64,000 nucleotides of DNA from Nocardia vermiculata NBRC 100427 (GCF_001613265.1 NZ_BDCA01000014.1:1-64000), one strand, 5' to 3'. Shown: positions 33,516 to 42,868, counted from the stretch's first letter. Notes: generated from the letters alone by a model not told the origin. Numbers and translations are program-made.

Positions 33516-34403
33516 GTGCGTTATCCCCGGACCGCGTCACGCGGAATTCGAAACACTCGCCTGGCCGCCGGCGCCTGCGTCGTCGCCGCGGCATTGATGA
33601 CGAGCGCTCCCGCGCTGACCCCGGCCCCGGCCACCGCCGCACCACTACGGGTGCAGGGTTGCCGCGACGGGCTCGACTGCGATATGAGCAGCCGTATCGC
33701 GGCCGTCGACAACTACCTCGCCTCCCGGCCGGGTGTCACCGGCTATGTGGTGCGCGACCGGGTCACCGGCGGCACCTATGCCAACGGCGCGGCCGAGACC
33801 ATGTTCTGGACGGCCTCGACCATCAAGCTGGCCATCGCCGAGGACCTGATCAACCGCAACCGGGTCGGCGCGATCTCGCTCACCCCCGAGGACCGCAGGC
33901 AACTCGAATCCATGCTGGCGACCTCCAACGACGCCGCCGCCGACTACCTGTGGAGCAAATACGCCGGACCGGACCGGTTGGCGTTCAACAACGCCTTCCG
34001 CGCCAACGGCATGAGCAGCCTCACGCCGCAGCCCCCGGCCAATGGACGTGCCTTCCCGGACTGGGGTTTTCAGCAGTGCACCCCGGCCGATCTGGACCGC
34101 CTGATGAACAACGTCCTCGACCATATGCACCCCGACGACCGCAACTATCTCCTCGACCGCATGCGCCATGTGGACACCAACCAGCACTGGGGCGTGTGGG
34201 GTGCGGGCGACGCGATGCAGCCCGGCCTGAAGAACGGCTGGTCGGACGAAAACGGTGGCTGGGTGGTCAATTCCGTCGGCTTCGCCGGTCCCGGCGAGCG
34301 CTACACGCTGGCCGTGATGAACTCCCTCGGCGATCAGGGTGGGTACACCGAAGGTTCGGAGACCACCACCCACGTCGCGCAACTGCTGTTCGCCGGTCGC
34401 TGA
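33516..34403 (+). CDS. Secreted serine hydrolase, class A beta-lactamase/PBP-like
   Basis: 295 residues from GTG 33516 (33489 also in frame). A signal peptide with core LAAGACVVAAALMTSAPAL ends near ATAAP. Catalytic SxxK is in WTASTIKLAIAEDL, the second motif SND is in LATSNDAAADYLW, and KNG in PGLKNGWSDENGGW stands for the KTG box. This fits the beta-lactamase-like fold family of Nocardia and mycobacteria. Whether it hydrolyses beta-lactams or is a D,D-peptidase-like enzyme cannot be told. It is convergent with the P450 gene, 18 bp apart. Confidence 0.85.
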   Translation: MRYPRTASRGIRNTRLAAGACVVAAALMTSAPALTPAPATAAPLRVQGCRDGLDCDMSSRIAAVDNYLASRPGVTGYVVRDRVTGGTYANGAAETMFWTASTIKLAIAEDLINRNRVGAISLTPEDRRQLESMLATSNDAAADYLWSKYAGPDRLAFNNAFRANGMSSLTPQPPANGRAFPDWGFQQCTPADLDRLMNNVLDHMHPDDRNYLLDRMRHVDTNQHWGVWGAGDAMQPGLKNGWSDENGGWVVNSVGFAGPGERYTLAVMNSLGDQGGYTEGSETTTHVAQLLFAGR

Positions 34404-34421
34404 CGAACACGAGAGCTCCAC

Positions 34422-35885
34422 TCACAGCCGGGTCAGGCTCATCGGCGCGCCGTCCCGCGGGAACGGGATCGTACTGAAGCCCCAGGGCATCAGATAGTCC
34501 CGCGGGACCTGCCACCGGAAGGTGCGCAGCATCGCGGCCAGGACGACCTTCACCTCGAGGGTGCCGAAGTGCATGCCGATACATTTGTGCGCGCCCGCGC
34601 CGAACGGCATCCAGGCCAAGCGGTGGGACTTGTCCTCCCGCCGCTCCTCGGAGAACCGCTCGGGGTCGAAACGCGTGGGGTGCGACCACAATTCGGGCAG
34701 CATGTGGTTGACAGCGTAGGCAACGTCGACGTGGGTGCCCGCCGGGATGTAGTACCCGGCCAACTCGGTATCGCGGACTGCCCGGCGGACCAGTCCGGGC
34801 ACCGGCGGGACCAGCCGCAGACTCTCCTTGATCACCAGCTCGAGATCGCGCAGCCGGTCCAGATCCGCAATCGTCGGCGGGGCTCCGTCCAAGTCCGCCA
34901 ACACCGCCTGCGCCTCGGCCCGCACCCGCTCCTGCCAGTCGGGATGGCGCCCCAGGTAATAGGCGACCGCCGTGGCGGTGGTGGTCGTCGTGTCGTGGGC
35001 AGCCATGATCAGGAAGATCATGTGATTGACCACGTCGGCGTCGGAGAACGTATCCCCGTCCTCGGTACGGGCGTGGCACAGCGCCGAGAAGAAGTCCGCC
35101 CCCGCATCACGGCGTTTACTCGGCAGCATCGCGGTGAAGTACTGCTCGAGTACCTTGCGGCCGCGCAGGCCCGCACGCCAGGCTCCGCCCGGCACCGGAT
35201 AGCGGATCATGGCCAGCGGTGCATGCGTGCAATCGAGGAATGCCCGGCCCAGCCGCTGCCGCTCCGGTCCGGCGTCGACGCCCATGAACGTCTCGGTGGC
35301 TAGCTCGAGAGTGAGATCCTTCACCGTCGGGTACAGGCGCAGACTGCGGGTGCCGTCCGCAGCCCAGCGTCCCACCGCCGCCTCCACCGCCGGGCTCAGG
35401 TGTGCCAGATGCGATTCCAGGCGTTCCCTGGTGAACGCCTGCTGCATGATGCGACGGTGGAACATGTGCTCGGAGAATTCGAGCAGCAACAGGCCCCGGC
35501 GGAAGAACGAGCCGATCAGCAGATCCCAGCCCTGCCCGAAATCGTTGCGGCGCTTGCCCAGCACCTCGTCCACCGCCTGGGGCCCGGCAACCATGACACG
35601 GTCCACACCGAAGGACTTGTTGTAGCTGACAGCCCCGTAGCGGCGGTAGCGGTCGGTCATCTCCGCCGGGCCCCAGCGCAGGAACTGCAGGCTGCGCCCG
35701 AGCAACGGCAGTCCCGAATCTCCCCGCACCGCGACCGCCGTACTGTCCGGCGGCGGGGTGGCCAGCACCTCTTCGTGGGCGGGCAGCAGCCGCAACACCC
35801 GGTCGACCGGGTGCCGGTCCGGGATTTCGATGATGCCGAGGTTCTCCCGCTCGGTCACTGCGGGACGCGGGTCGACACTGACCAT
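34422..35885 (-). CDS. Cytochrome P450, CYP136-like
   Basis: 487 residues. Haem ligand Cys435 is in PFGAGAHKCIGMHFG, the I-helix oxygen motif is AAHDTTTTTA, and the ExxR motif is in VIKESLRLVPPVPG. It is longer than most soluble bacterial P450s, with an N-terminal segment of about 50 residues. A divergent TetR gene with a strong palindrome between them recalls, from memory, M. tuberculosis Rv3058c-Rv3059 (cyp136). Likely a lipid or sterol hydroxylase needing separate ferredoxin and reductase, which are not in the window. Confidence 0.88.
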   Translation of the reverse strand: MVSVDPRPAVTERENLGIIEIPDRHPVDRVLRLLPAHEEVLATPPPDSTAVAVRGDSGLPLLGRSLQFLRWGPAEMTDRYRRYGAVSYNKSFGVDRVMVAGPQAVDEVLGKRRNDFGQGWDLLIGSFFRRGLLLLEFSEHMFHRRIMQQAFTRERLESHLAHLSPAVEAAVGRWAADGTRSLRLYPTVKDLTLELATETFMGVDAGPERQRLGRAFLDCTHAPLAMIRYPVPGGAWRAGLRGRKVLEQYFTAMLPSKRRDAGADFFSALCHARTEDGDTFSDADVVNHMIFLIMAAHDTTTTTATAVAYYLGRHPDWQERVRAEAQAVLADLDGAPPTIADLDRLRDLELVIKESLRLVPPVPGLVRRAVRDTELAGYYIPAGTHVDVAYAVNHMLPELWSHPTRFDPERFSEERREDKSHRLAWMPFGAGAHKCIGMHFGTLEVKVVLAAMLRTFRWQVPRDYLMPWGFSTIPFPRDGAPMSLTRL

Positions 35886-35907
35886 GGCTGAAGCCTCCCG
35901 TACACGA

Positions 35908-35929
35908 CGGTCACACGACGATGTGACCG
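35908..35929. promoter_or_regulatory. 22-bp palindrome between P450 and TetR genes
   Basis: CGGTCACA-CGACGA-TGTGACCG: perfect 8-bp arms, 23 bp upstream of the P450 start and 42 bp before the TetR start. Very likely the TetR operator. Confidence 0.65.
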
Positions 35930-35937
35930 CAAGGAAA

Positions 35938-35950
35938 GTACACCTTGTAC
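35938..35950. promoter_or_regulatory. Second small palindrome in the P450/TetR promoter
   Basis: GTACA-CCT-TGTAC, 21 bp before the TetR start codon and near a probable -10 region. It could be a second half-site array or an accessory site. Confidence 0.35.
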
Positions 35951-35970
35951 ATTAGAGGTAGAATCGCGCT

Positions 35971-36639
35971 GTGACAACAGACACAGCGGTGGGAACCGGA
36001 TCTGCCCGGCGTCCCGGCCGTCCGCCGGGCCCACCCCGCGATCCGCAGCAACGCCGGGCGGAGATACTCGACGCCGCCGAGCGGGCCGTCGGCGCCTCCG
36101 GTTCCCGGATGACCATCGCCCAGATCGCCGCCGAGGCCGGATATGCCCGGACGGCGGTGTACGCGGCCTTTGCCGATCTACCGGCACTGATCGACGCCCT
36201 CGCCGAACGCCATATGAATGCCATCATCTGCGCCGCGGACCGTCTGCTCGCCCAGCCGTTGCCGGCCCGGCAACTGATGCGCGAGGTGATCATGCTGATG
36301 TGCGTTTTCGTCGACACCAACCCGAATCTGCACCAGGTGCTGATGCAACGACTCGAAAGCGGCGACACCGAGCACCGGCCGTTCTTCACTCGGGTATCCG
36401 AGTGGGCCACCGCGATTTTCGACACTATTCTGCGTCGCCTGGACGCCGACCCGGCACCGGCGCGGATCTGGGCGACCGCAACCGTGGGAGCCGTACTGAT
36501 GTCGGCGGAGGCATGGGCCCGGGAACCGACCCGTTCGCGCACCGAATTCGTCGACCAGCTGGCAGCCTTCCTGTGGCCCACCGTGGACAGCGTCGGCGGA
36601 GACCGGCTCACCGGACCGCTGGTCCCGACACCGCAGTGA
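35971..36639 (+). CDS. TetR/AcrR-family regulator, divergent from P450
   Basis: 222 residues from GTG 35971. An Arg/Pro-rich N-terminal tail (RRPGRPPGPPRD) precedes the HTH (AAERAVGASGSRMTIAQIAAEA, YARTAVYAAFADLPAL). The ligand domain is helical. The 85-bp divergent spacer with its 22-bp palindrome suggests it represses both itself and the P450 gene, released by a P450 substrate-like lipid. Confidence 0.88.
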   Translation: MTTDTAVGTGSARRPGRPPGPPRDPQQRRAEILDAAERAVGASGSRMTIAQIAAEAGYARTAVYAAFADLPALIDALAERHMNAIICAADRLLAQPLPARQLMREVIMLMCVFVDTNPNLHQVLMQRLESGDTEHRPFFTRVSEWATAIFDTILRRLDADPAPARIWATATVGAVLMSAEAWAREPTRSRTEFVDQLAAFLWPTVDSVGGDRLTGPLVPTPQ

Positions 36640-36778
36640 TCACGACCTGCCTCGCCGGCACCGCCGCCCTGCACGGGGTGCGGACGCGCCGATATTCGGC
36701 GTTCGCCGTGACTTGCGCTCAGGTAGCCGACTACCGTTGACCCTGTCGTAGCCCCCGAACGTCCGGCGAGGAGCGCTG

Positions 36779-38323
36779 ATGGGAACCGAATCTGTCGAGA
36801 AACGACGCCACCGCGTGGTGGTGATCGGGTCCGGCTTCGGCGGCTTGTTCGCGTGCAAACATCTCGAGCACGACAACGTCGACGTCGTCCTGATCTCCAA
36901 GACCTCCACGCATCTGTTCCAGCCGCTGCTCTATCAGGTCGCTACCGGCATCCTGTCCACCGGCGAGATCGCCCCCGCTACCCGGATCGTGCTGCGCAAA
37001 CATCACAACACGCAGGTGATCCTCGGCGAGGTCCACGATATCGACCTGGTGAACAAGACAGTGACCTCCGAACTGCTCAACCAGGACACGGTCACCCCTT
37101 TCGACAGCCTGATCGTCGCCACCGGCGCCCAGCAGTCGTATTTCGGCAACGACCACTTCGCCACCCACGCGCCGGGCATGAAGACCATCGACGACGCGCT
37201 GGAGTTGCGGGCGCGCATTCTCGGCTCGTTCGAAGAGGCCGAACTGGCACGGACCCAGGAAGAACGCGACCGCTTCCTCACCTTCGTGGTGGTGGGTGCC
37301 GGCCCGACCGGGGTGGAACTGGCCGGGCAGATCGCCGAACTCGCCGATCGCACTCTGGTCGGCACCTTCCGCAACATCGATCCACGCGATGCCCGGGTGT
37401 TGCTGGTCGAGGGTGCAGGCGCGGTACTCGCACCGATGGGGCCCAAACTCGGCCGCAAGGCCCAGGAACGGCTCGAGAAGATGGGCGTGGAGATCCAGCT
37501 CGACGCCATGGTCACCGATGTCGACGCGCGCGGCGTCACCGTCAAGAACAAGGACGGCAGTCAGCGGCGCATCGAGGCGGCGTGCAAGGTGTGGTCGGCC
37601 GGCGTGCAGGCCAGCGAGCTGGGCAAGATGCTGGCCGACCGGTCCGAGGGCACCGAAACCGACCGCGCCGGCAGGGTCGTCGTCGAACCCGATCTCACGA
37701 TCAAGGGCCATCCGAACGTCTTCGTGGTCGGTGATCTCATGTCGGTGCCCGGGGTGCCCGGTCAGGCACAGGGCGCTATTCAGGGTGCCACCTACGCCGC
37801 CAAACAACTCAAGGCCGAGGTCGCCGGTAAGCAGACGCCGCAGCAGCGCCCGCCGTTCAAGTACTTCAACAAGGGCAGCATGGCGACGGTGTCGCGGTTC
37901 AATGCGGTCTGCCAGATCGGCAAGCTCGAGTTCAGCGGCTTCATCGCCTGGCTGGTCTGGCTGGTGCTGCACCTGTACTACCTGATCGGCTACCGCAGCC
38001 GCACCGTCACCGTGTTCCAGTGGTTCGTCGCCTTCCTGGGCCGGCACCGCGGTCAGATGGCCGCCACCGAGCAGTGGGTCTTCGCCCGGCTCGCCCTCGA
38101 AGCGATGAACGGAAACGGGGGCCGGGCCGAGCCGGAGCGCACCGCCGCCGGCGACACACCTGCCGCCCGGCACAAGTCAGCCACCGTGCCTGCCGCTACT
38201 GCGGCCGAACCAGCCGCCGCCGAGACACCACCGGCCGACGCCACGGACGGATCGGACACTGCGAGCGAGACACCCACCGGCGAATCCGCGCCGGCAGGCA
38301 GTACCCGCCCGCAGGCGGGCTGA
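36779..38323 (+). CDS. ndh: Type II NADH:quinone oxidoreductase
   Basis: 514 residues. Non-proton-pumping NADH dehydrogenase at the inner face of the membrane. FAD site VVIGSGFGGLFACKHL (about 13-28), quinone-site-type STHLFQPLLYQVATG, NADH site VVVGAGPTGVELAGQIAEL near 177, VFVVGDLMSVPG, and AIQGATYAAKQL. A hydrophobic anchoring segment IAWLVWLVLHLYYLIGY is near residue 390. A C-terminal tail of about 70 residues is Ala/Thr/Pro/Glu-rich, extra compared with E. coli Ndh. ATG 36779 follows GAGGAG. Monocistronic. Confidence 0.93.
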   Translation: MGTESVEKRRHRVVVIGSGFGGLFACKHLEHDNVDVVLISKTSTHLFQPLLYQVATGILSTGEIAPATRIVLRKHHNTQVILGEVHDIDLVNKTVTSELLNQDTVTPFDSLIVATGAQQSYFGNDHFATHAPGMKTIDDALELRARILGSFEEAELARTQEERDRFLTFVVVGAGPTGVELAGQIAELADRTLVGTFRNIDPRDARVLLVEGAGAVLAPMGPKLGRKAQERLEKMGVEIQLDAMVTDVDARGVTVKNKDGSQRRIEAACKVWSAGVQASELGKMLADRSEGTETDRAGRVVVEPDLTIKGHPNVFVVGDLMSVPGVPGQAQGAIQGATYAAKQLKAEVAGKQTPQQRPPFKYFNKGSMATVSRFNAVCQIGKLEFSGFIAWLVWLVLHLYYLIGYRSRTVTVFQWFVAFLGRHRGQMAATEQWVFARLALEAMNGNGGRAEPERTAAGDTPAARHKSATVPAATAAEPAAAETPPADATDGSDTASETPTGESAPAGSTRPQAG

Positions 38324-38434
38324 CCGACCCACTAGGCAGCGGGCGCACACCGCGGTCCGCTGCCGAGCCCCTACGGCCACCGCCGACATCCCGGTGCCGA
38401 GTCCGTGGCCCACGGCGCGCGGGCCCACGCCGAG

Positions 38435-39922
38435 TCAGTGCGTGGCCGCCGTGCTGGATTGCAGCTCGTGCTGTTCCTCCGGACTCCGGCCGCGCAAGGC
38501 TATGACGGCGACCGCCATCAGCAACAACAGCGCCGCGCCCGTGCCCACTGCAGCATGCAGACCGTCGACGAAGGAGGTCTGTGCCGCGTGCACTGCCGCC
38601 GGGTCACCGTCGTGGCGCACGATCGTCTCACCGAGCGTATCCGCGAAGTCGCCGCCCGAACGGAACACGAGCGCGGCCAGGGAACCGAGCAAGGCTAGAC
38701 CCAGCGCATTGCCGAGCTCGAAACTGGTCTCGGACACGCCGACCGCGGAGCCGGCCCGTTCGGGCGGTACCGAGGCCACCGCGACCTCGGATACCAGCGT
38801 GAACACGATGCCGTACCCGAGACCGGCAATCGTGGAACCCGCTACGTACCAGCCGATCCCACCGTCCACCCCGATACCGAGCAGCATCAGGTTGCCGACG
38901 GCCGCCGCGCACAATGCCAGAACGAACGCCGCACGCGTACCGAGCCGGCCGGCCACCCGCGCACCGCCCATCGAGCAGACGAACACCGCCACCGCCGCCG
39001 GAATGCCCAGCAGTGCCGCGCCCAGGACGTCGCGTCCGACGACCGACTGCAGATAGATACTGGTCAGATAGCTCATTCCGGCCAGCGACATCATGCCCAC
39101 GGTGGACGAGCCGACGGCCACCCGGAACAGGCCGCGCCGGAACAGACTCAGATCCAGCAGCGGTTCGGCCAGCACCCGCTGGCGGCGCACGAACACCACC
39201 AGCACCACGACACCGACCACCGCGAGTACCACCGAGACGGTATCGATTCCCTCGGCGGCCGCACGCTTCACCGCGTACACCAGCGGCAGGATGCCGCCGA
39301 TCGACAGGACCACCGACACCGGATCCAGCGGACCGCGCCCCGCCGAACGGTGCTCGGGCAGCAGTAGGGGTCCGGCCACCAGCAGGATCAGCAGCACCGG
39401 CGTGTTGATCAGGAAGATCGAGCCCCACCAGAACTTGTGCAGCAGCAGGCCGCCGACCACCGGCCCGACGGCCGAACCACCGGCGAAGAACGCGGTCCAG
39501 ATCCCGATCGCGGTACCGCGCGCCCGCGCCTCGGGAAACAGGCTCGAAATCAGCGCCAGGCTGGAGGGCAGCAGCGTCGCACCACCGAGCCCCATCAGTG
39601 CTCGCGCCGCGATGAGTACGCCCGCGCTGGGCGCGAAAGCCGCCAGCAGCGAGGCGATTCCGAATATCGCCGCACCGCCGAGCAGAATGGTGCGGCGGCC
39701 GATGAGGTCACCGAGATTGCCCATGGTGATGAGCAGTCCGGCGATCATGAAGCCGTAGATGTCGAGAATCCACAACTGCTGCTGGGCAGTGGGATCCAGA
39801 TGTTCGGTGAGCGTCGGCATCGCCAGATACAGCGCCGACATGTCGATCGACACCAGTAGTACCGGGAGGACCAGTACCGCCAACCCCAGCCAGGCCCGCC
39901 GCGGAGTCTCCGTGCCGTTCAT
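38435..39922 (-). CDS. DHA2-type MFS multidrug exporter (EmrB/QacA/SmvA-like)
   Basis: 495 residues with about 14 hydrophobic segments; proton-coupled drug export across the inner membrane. The start VLVLPVLLVSIDMSALYLAMPTL, motif A GNLGDLIGRRTILLGG, GGATLLPSSLALI and PVVGGLLLHKFWWGSIFLINTPV are SmvA/QacA-like. ATG 39922 has AAGGA 6 nt upstream, better than GTG 39925. It is divergent from a TetR gene with two clear palindromic sites between them, so drug-induced expression is likely. Confidence 0.9.
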   Translation of the reverse strand: MNGTETPRRAWLGLAVLVLPVLLVSIDMSALYLAMPTLTEHLDPTAQQQLWILDIYGFMIAGLLITMGNLGDLIGRRTILLGGAAIFGIASLLAAFAPSAGVLIAARALMGLGGATLLPSSLALISSLFPEARARGTAIGIWTAFFAGGSAVGPVVGGLLLHKFWWGSIFLINTPVLLILLVAGPLLLPEHRSAGRGPLDPVSVVLSIGGILPLVYAVKRAAAEGIDTVSVVLAVVGVVVLVVFVRRQRVLAEPLLDLSLFRRGLFRVAVGSSTVGMMSLAGMSYLTSIYLQSVVGRDVLGAALLGIPAAVAVFVCSMGGARVAGRLGTRAAFVLALCAAAVGNLMLLGIGVDGGIGWYVAGSTIAGLGYGIVFTLVSEVAVASVPPERAGSAVGVSETSFELGNALGLALLGSLAALVFRSGGDFADTLGETIVRHDGDPAAVHAAQTSFVDGLHAAVGTGAALLLLMAVAVIALRGRSPEEQHELQSSTAATH

Positions 39923-39939
39923 CACCTATCCTTCTCCTC

Positions 39940-39978
39940 GTGCGTACGTCGTACGCGACCGGAGTACAGCGTACGCAC
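39940..39978. promoter_or_regulatory. Tandem TetR operators between MFS exporter and TetR genes
   Basis: GCGTAC-GTC-GTACGC (39942-39956) is a perfect palindrome; a second site GAGTAC-AGC-GTACGC (39962-39976) lies 20 bp on. The outer GTGCGTACG/CGTACGCAC pair (39940-39948 and 39970-39978) makes a further 9-bp inverted repeat. 20-bp spacing places the two on the same DNA face. Confidence 0.65.
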
Positions 39979-40006
39979 CCAGTCGCCGAAAGGAAAACGA
40001 CTTCCT

Positions 40007-40726
40007 ATGCCGAGCCATTCCCGCTCCGCTGCGCACCGCCCATCCACCGAGCGGCTGACCCGGGCGGCCATCGTCGACACCGCCATCGAACTGGCCGACC
40101 GGGACGGTATCGAGGGACTGTCGATGCGTCGCATCGCCGACCGGTTGGGCGTCGGTGCGATGTCGCTGTATCGCCACGTGCCGAACAAGGACGCACTGCT
40201 GGCGGATATGACCGATGAGATCGCCGGCCGCTACCCCTACCCGGAGCCGGAGCCCGGCTGGACCTGGCGCGACCGCGTGGACACCGCAGCCGAGATCGAC
40301 TGGCAGCTCTACCGGCTACACCCGTGGGTGCTGTTCACCTTCGCGGTGCCACGGTACAACTTCGGCCCGCACAGCCTGGCGTGCCTGGCCTGGCTGACCG
40401 AGGGACTGCTGGAACTGACCGACGATCACCGCGAAGCCGTCGCCATGGGGCTCGAAGTCTGGAGCTATATCGCCGGTGTCGCATTGCAACAGGTCAGCGC
40501 CGCGATGCTGGCCGCACGGGTGGACGAGCACGACGAATCCTCCGGATTGACCGCACTGCTGGAAGGCACCCCGCGCCGCCCCAGCCCCGCGGCACTCGCC
40601 CCGCTCGAAGGAACCGGCCTCGGCGATCTGCTCGACCCGGTCCGGCAACTGCGGTCGGGGTTGTCGGCGATGTGTGACGGATTCGCCGCACGCAGCCGGA
40701 CGAGCACACCGGATCGACCACACTGA
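40007..40726 (+). CDS. TetR-family regulator (TetR-class C-terminal domain)
   Basis: 239 residues. HTH includes IELADRDGIEGLSMRRIADRLGVGAMSLYRHVPNKDALL, the form typical of true TetR-class drug-efflux repressors with a TetR_C ligand domain. It is divergent from the MFS exporter with tandem operators between them, which fits autoregulation plus repression of the exporter. ATG at 40007. Confidence 0.9.
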   Translation: MPSHSRSAAHRPSTERLTRAAIVDTAIELADRDGIEGLSMRRIADRLGVGAMSLYRHVPNKDALLADMTDEIAGRYPYPEPEPGWTWRDRVDTAAEIDWQLYRLHPWVLFTFAVPRYNFGPHSLACLAWLTEGLLELTDDHREAVAMGLEVWSYIAGVALQQVSAAMLAARVDEHDESSGLTALLEGTPRRPSPAALAPLEGTGLGDLLDPVRQLRSGLSAMCDGFAARSRTSTPDRPH

Positions 40727-40866
40727 TCCGAGGTCCGGGTGGCAGCGGCGCGCCGACCACCGCTCGCACCGATGAATCGGCACACTCGGCGTCGTCCATA
40801 CGGCGACGGGCACCACTGATCCCGTCACCTGCGCGACCGCACCGAATCGACACCGAGGAGACGCCG

Positions 40867-41652
40867 ATGACCCCGTCCTTCGTCCCGGGAGCACCCTGCT
40901 GGTTCGACGTAACCAGTCCCGATATCGAGGTGAGCGCCCAGTTCTACCGCGACCTGTTCGGCTGGTCGCCCACCGACACCGGCCCCGCGCACGCGAACTA
41001 CACACTGCTGCGACAGGATTCGGCTCCGGTCGCAGGAATCACCACGGCTGCGACACCGGACGGCGGCACCCAGCCCGCCCGGTGGCTGCCCTATTTCGCG
41101 GTGGCGGACGTCTCCGGAACGATCGAGACCGCGGTGGCCGACGGCGCAGCGGTCGTCACCGCAGCGACGACCGTGCCGGATCGGCTCGAGTTCGCACTCC
41201 TCGCCGACCCGGACGGCGCACCGTACGGCATCGCCCGTCTCATCGCGCATCCAGGCACCGAGCGCTGGTCACAACCGAACAACCCGTGCTGGGTGCAGTA
41301 CGCGGCACCCGGCGCTCCGGCGGGAGCGATGGCGCACTACTCACTCGTGCTCGGTTGGCACTACACCGACGCCGCCTGGGAGACCTCGACCGAGGCCCCC
41401 TATCAGGCGCTGAGCACCGAGGCCGGTGAACGTGAATTCGGCGGTGCCGCCAGGGCCCAGCCGGGCGAGCCTGCTCCGGCGTGGGAACTGACGATCCACG
41501 TGCCCGACTGCGATGCGGCCGCTGCGCGCGCCGTCGAACTGGGTGGTGCGTTGATCCGGCCGCCGCACGACAATCCCGGTCCGTCCCGGCTCGCCGTGAT
41601 CGCCGATCCGGTCGGCGCCTCCCTCGCCCTGATGGCCTTCGGCCGCCCCTGA
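40867..41652 (+). CDS. VOC-family (glyoxalase/bleomycin-resistance fold) protein, two domains
   Basis: 261 residues with two vicinal-oxygen-chelate modules: PCWFDVTSPDIEVSAQFYRDLFGW at the start, and PCWVQYAAPGAPAGAMAHYSLVLGWHY near 145. Each looks like a beta-alpha-beta-beta-beta unit. Similar proteins are called hydroxylases or glyoxalases in antibiotic clusters, but many are of unknown function. GAGGAGA precedes ATG 40867. Single gene. Confidence 0.8.
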   Translation: MTPSFVPGAPCWFDVTSPDIEVSAQFYRDLFGWSPTDTGPAHANYTLLRQDSAPVAGITTAATPDGGTQPARWLPYFAVADVSGTIETAVADGAAVVTAATTVPDRLEFALLADPDGAPYGIARLIAHPGTERWSQPNNPCWVQYAAPGAPAGAMAHYSLVLGWHYTDAAWETSTEAPYQALSTEAGEREFGGAARAQPGEPAPAWELTIHVPDCDAAAARAVELGGALIRPPHDNPGPSRLAVIADPVGASLALMAFGRP

Positions 41653-41686
41653 CCGCCACGAACTCCCCGGCGGTCGCGTCGTCTGC

Positions 41687-42352
41687 CTAGTCGGCCACGA
41701 CTACCGCGTAGGCGAATCCGTCCCAGCCCTTGCCACCGACGGTCTGCAGGACCGTGGCGTCCAGCCGGGGTTCGGCGGCGAGTACCTGCAAGGCCTCCCG
41801 GGCGCCGCGTACCCCCGGATCGTCCGGATCGCCGCCGGCGAGGGCACCCCGACGCACCACGTTGTCGACGATGACGACCGAACCCGGTCGGGTCAGGCGT
41901 AGCGCCCATCGCACGTACTCGGCATTGTTGATCTTGTCGGCATCGATGAATACCAGGTCGAACGGTTCGGGATTGTCCTGTTCGACTCCCGGCAGGACGT
42001 CCAGCGCGGCGCCGATCCGAATCTCCACCCGCTCCCCGACGCCCTTGCGGTCCAGATTCGCCCGCGCCACCTCGGCATGATGCGCATCGAATTCCAGGGT
42101 GACCACGCGCCCCTGCGGTCCCACCGCGCGCGCCAGCCACAGGGTGCTGTACCCGCCCAGGGTCCCGATCTCCAGCACCCGGCGCGCCCGGGCGGTCAGC
42201 GCGATCAGATGCAGGAACTTGCCCTGCGGCGGCGACACGTCGATCGCGGGCAGACCCGACTCGGAGTTGGCCCGCGCCACATCGGTATCACCGTCTCCGA
42301 TCAGCGTGTCCACCAGATAGCGATCGACCGTGCCCCATTCGGAATCCGTCAT
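41687..42352 (-). CDS. SAM-dependent O-methyltransferase (class I, CCoAOMT-like)
   Basis: 221 residues from ATG 42352; the frame extends upstream to 42616 over the next gene and is not real there. SAM loop LEIGTLGGYSTLWLARAVG, VTLEFDAHHAEVARAN, metal-binding/catalytic FIDADKINNAEYVRWAL and IVDNVVRRGAL are those of the catechol/caffeoyl-CoA type. Substrate unknown. It follows the PaaI thioesterase by 52 bp on the same strand. Confidence 0.87.
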   Translation of the reverse strand: MTDSEWGTVDRYLVDTLIGDGDTDVARANSESGLPAIDVSPPQGKFLHLIALTARARRVLEIGTLGGYSTLWLARAVGPQGRVVTLEFDAHHAEVARANLDRKGVGERVEIRIGAALDVLPGVEQDNPEPFDLVFIDADKINNAEYVRWALRLTRPGSVVIVDNVVRRGALAGGDPDDPGVRGAREALQVLAAEPRLDATVLQTVGGKGWDGFAYAVVVAD

Positions 42353-42404
42353 AGCGGCCAGTCTGCCACCGCGATCGTGCGAGTGGGCCGACCTGCGCGC
42401 GCCG

Positions 42405-42851
42405 CTATTCCGGTGCGGCCAGATTTTGCAGGCGTACCTGTCCCCGGGCGACGAGCCGATCCTCGTCGTCGGTGATGTGCACCTGCCACAACTGCTGCGA
42501 GCGCCCCTGATGCACCGGGGTCGCCACACCGCGCAGCGCGCCCTCACGCACCGCACGCAGGAAATCGGTGTTGTTGTTGACTCCGACCACATGACCGCGA
42601 TCGGCGAACCAGACACCGCCGCCCACGCTGGCGAGGGTTTCGATGACGGTGCAGTACACCCCTCCGTTGACGATGCCGGCGGGCTGGTGCAGCTGCGGCG
42701 ACACCACCCATTCGCCGACCACTCGGTCCGGCCCGACCTCGGTGTATTTCAGGCCGATCAGATCGCTGAAGGTCCCCTCGCTGTACTGCGTCATCTGCTC
42801 GGGCGTGACATTCGCCAGCGAGCCCTCCTCGAACCGGTCGTGCTGTGTCAT
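42405..42851 (-). CDS. PaaI-family hotdog-fold thioesterase
   Basis: 148 residues from ATG 42851. Hotdog fold marks: FSDLIGLKYTEVGPDRVVGEWVV, the catalytic-loop region QPAGIVNGGVYCTVIETLASVGG, and GVNNNTDFLRAVREGALRGVATPVHQGRSQQLWQV. Hydrolyses acyl-CoA thioesters; many actinobacterial members are of unknown substrate. It shares a divergent promoter region with metY. Confidence 0.87.
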   Translation of the reverse strand: MTQHDRFEEGSLANVTPEQMTQYSEGTFSDLIGLKYTEVGPDRVVGEWVVSPQLHQPAGIVNGGVYCTVIETLASVGGGVWFADRGHVVGVNNNTDFLRAVREGALRGVATPVHQGRSQQLWQVHITDDEDRLVARGQVRLQNLAAPE

Positions 42852-42868
42852 AGAAGAACACTTACACG

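Noticed and set aside
36731..38173. 480-residue minus-strand frame opposite ndh
   Set aside because: Antisense to the clear NADH dehydrogenase; composition is typical of a GC-driven shadow.
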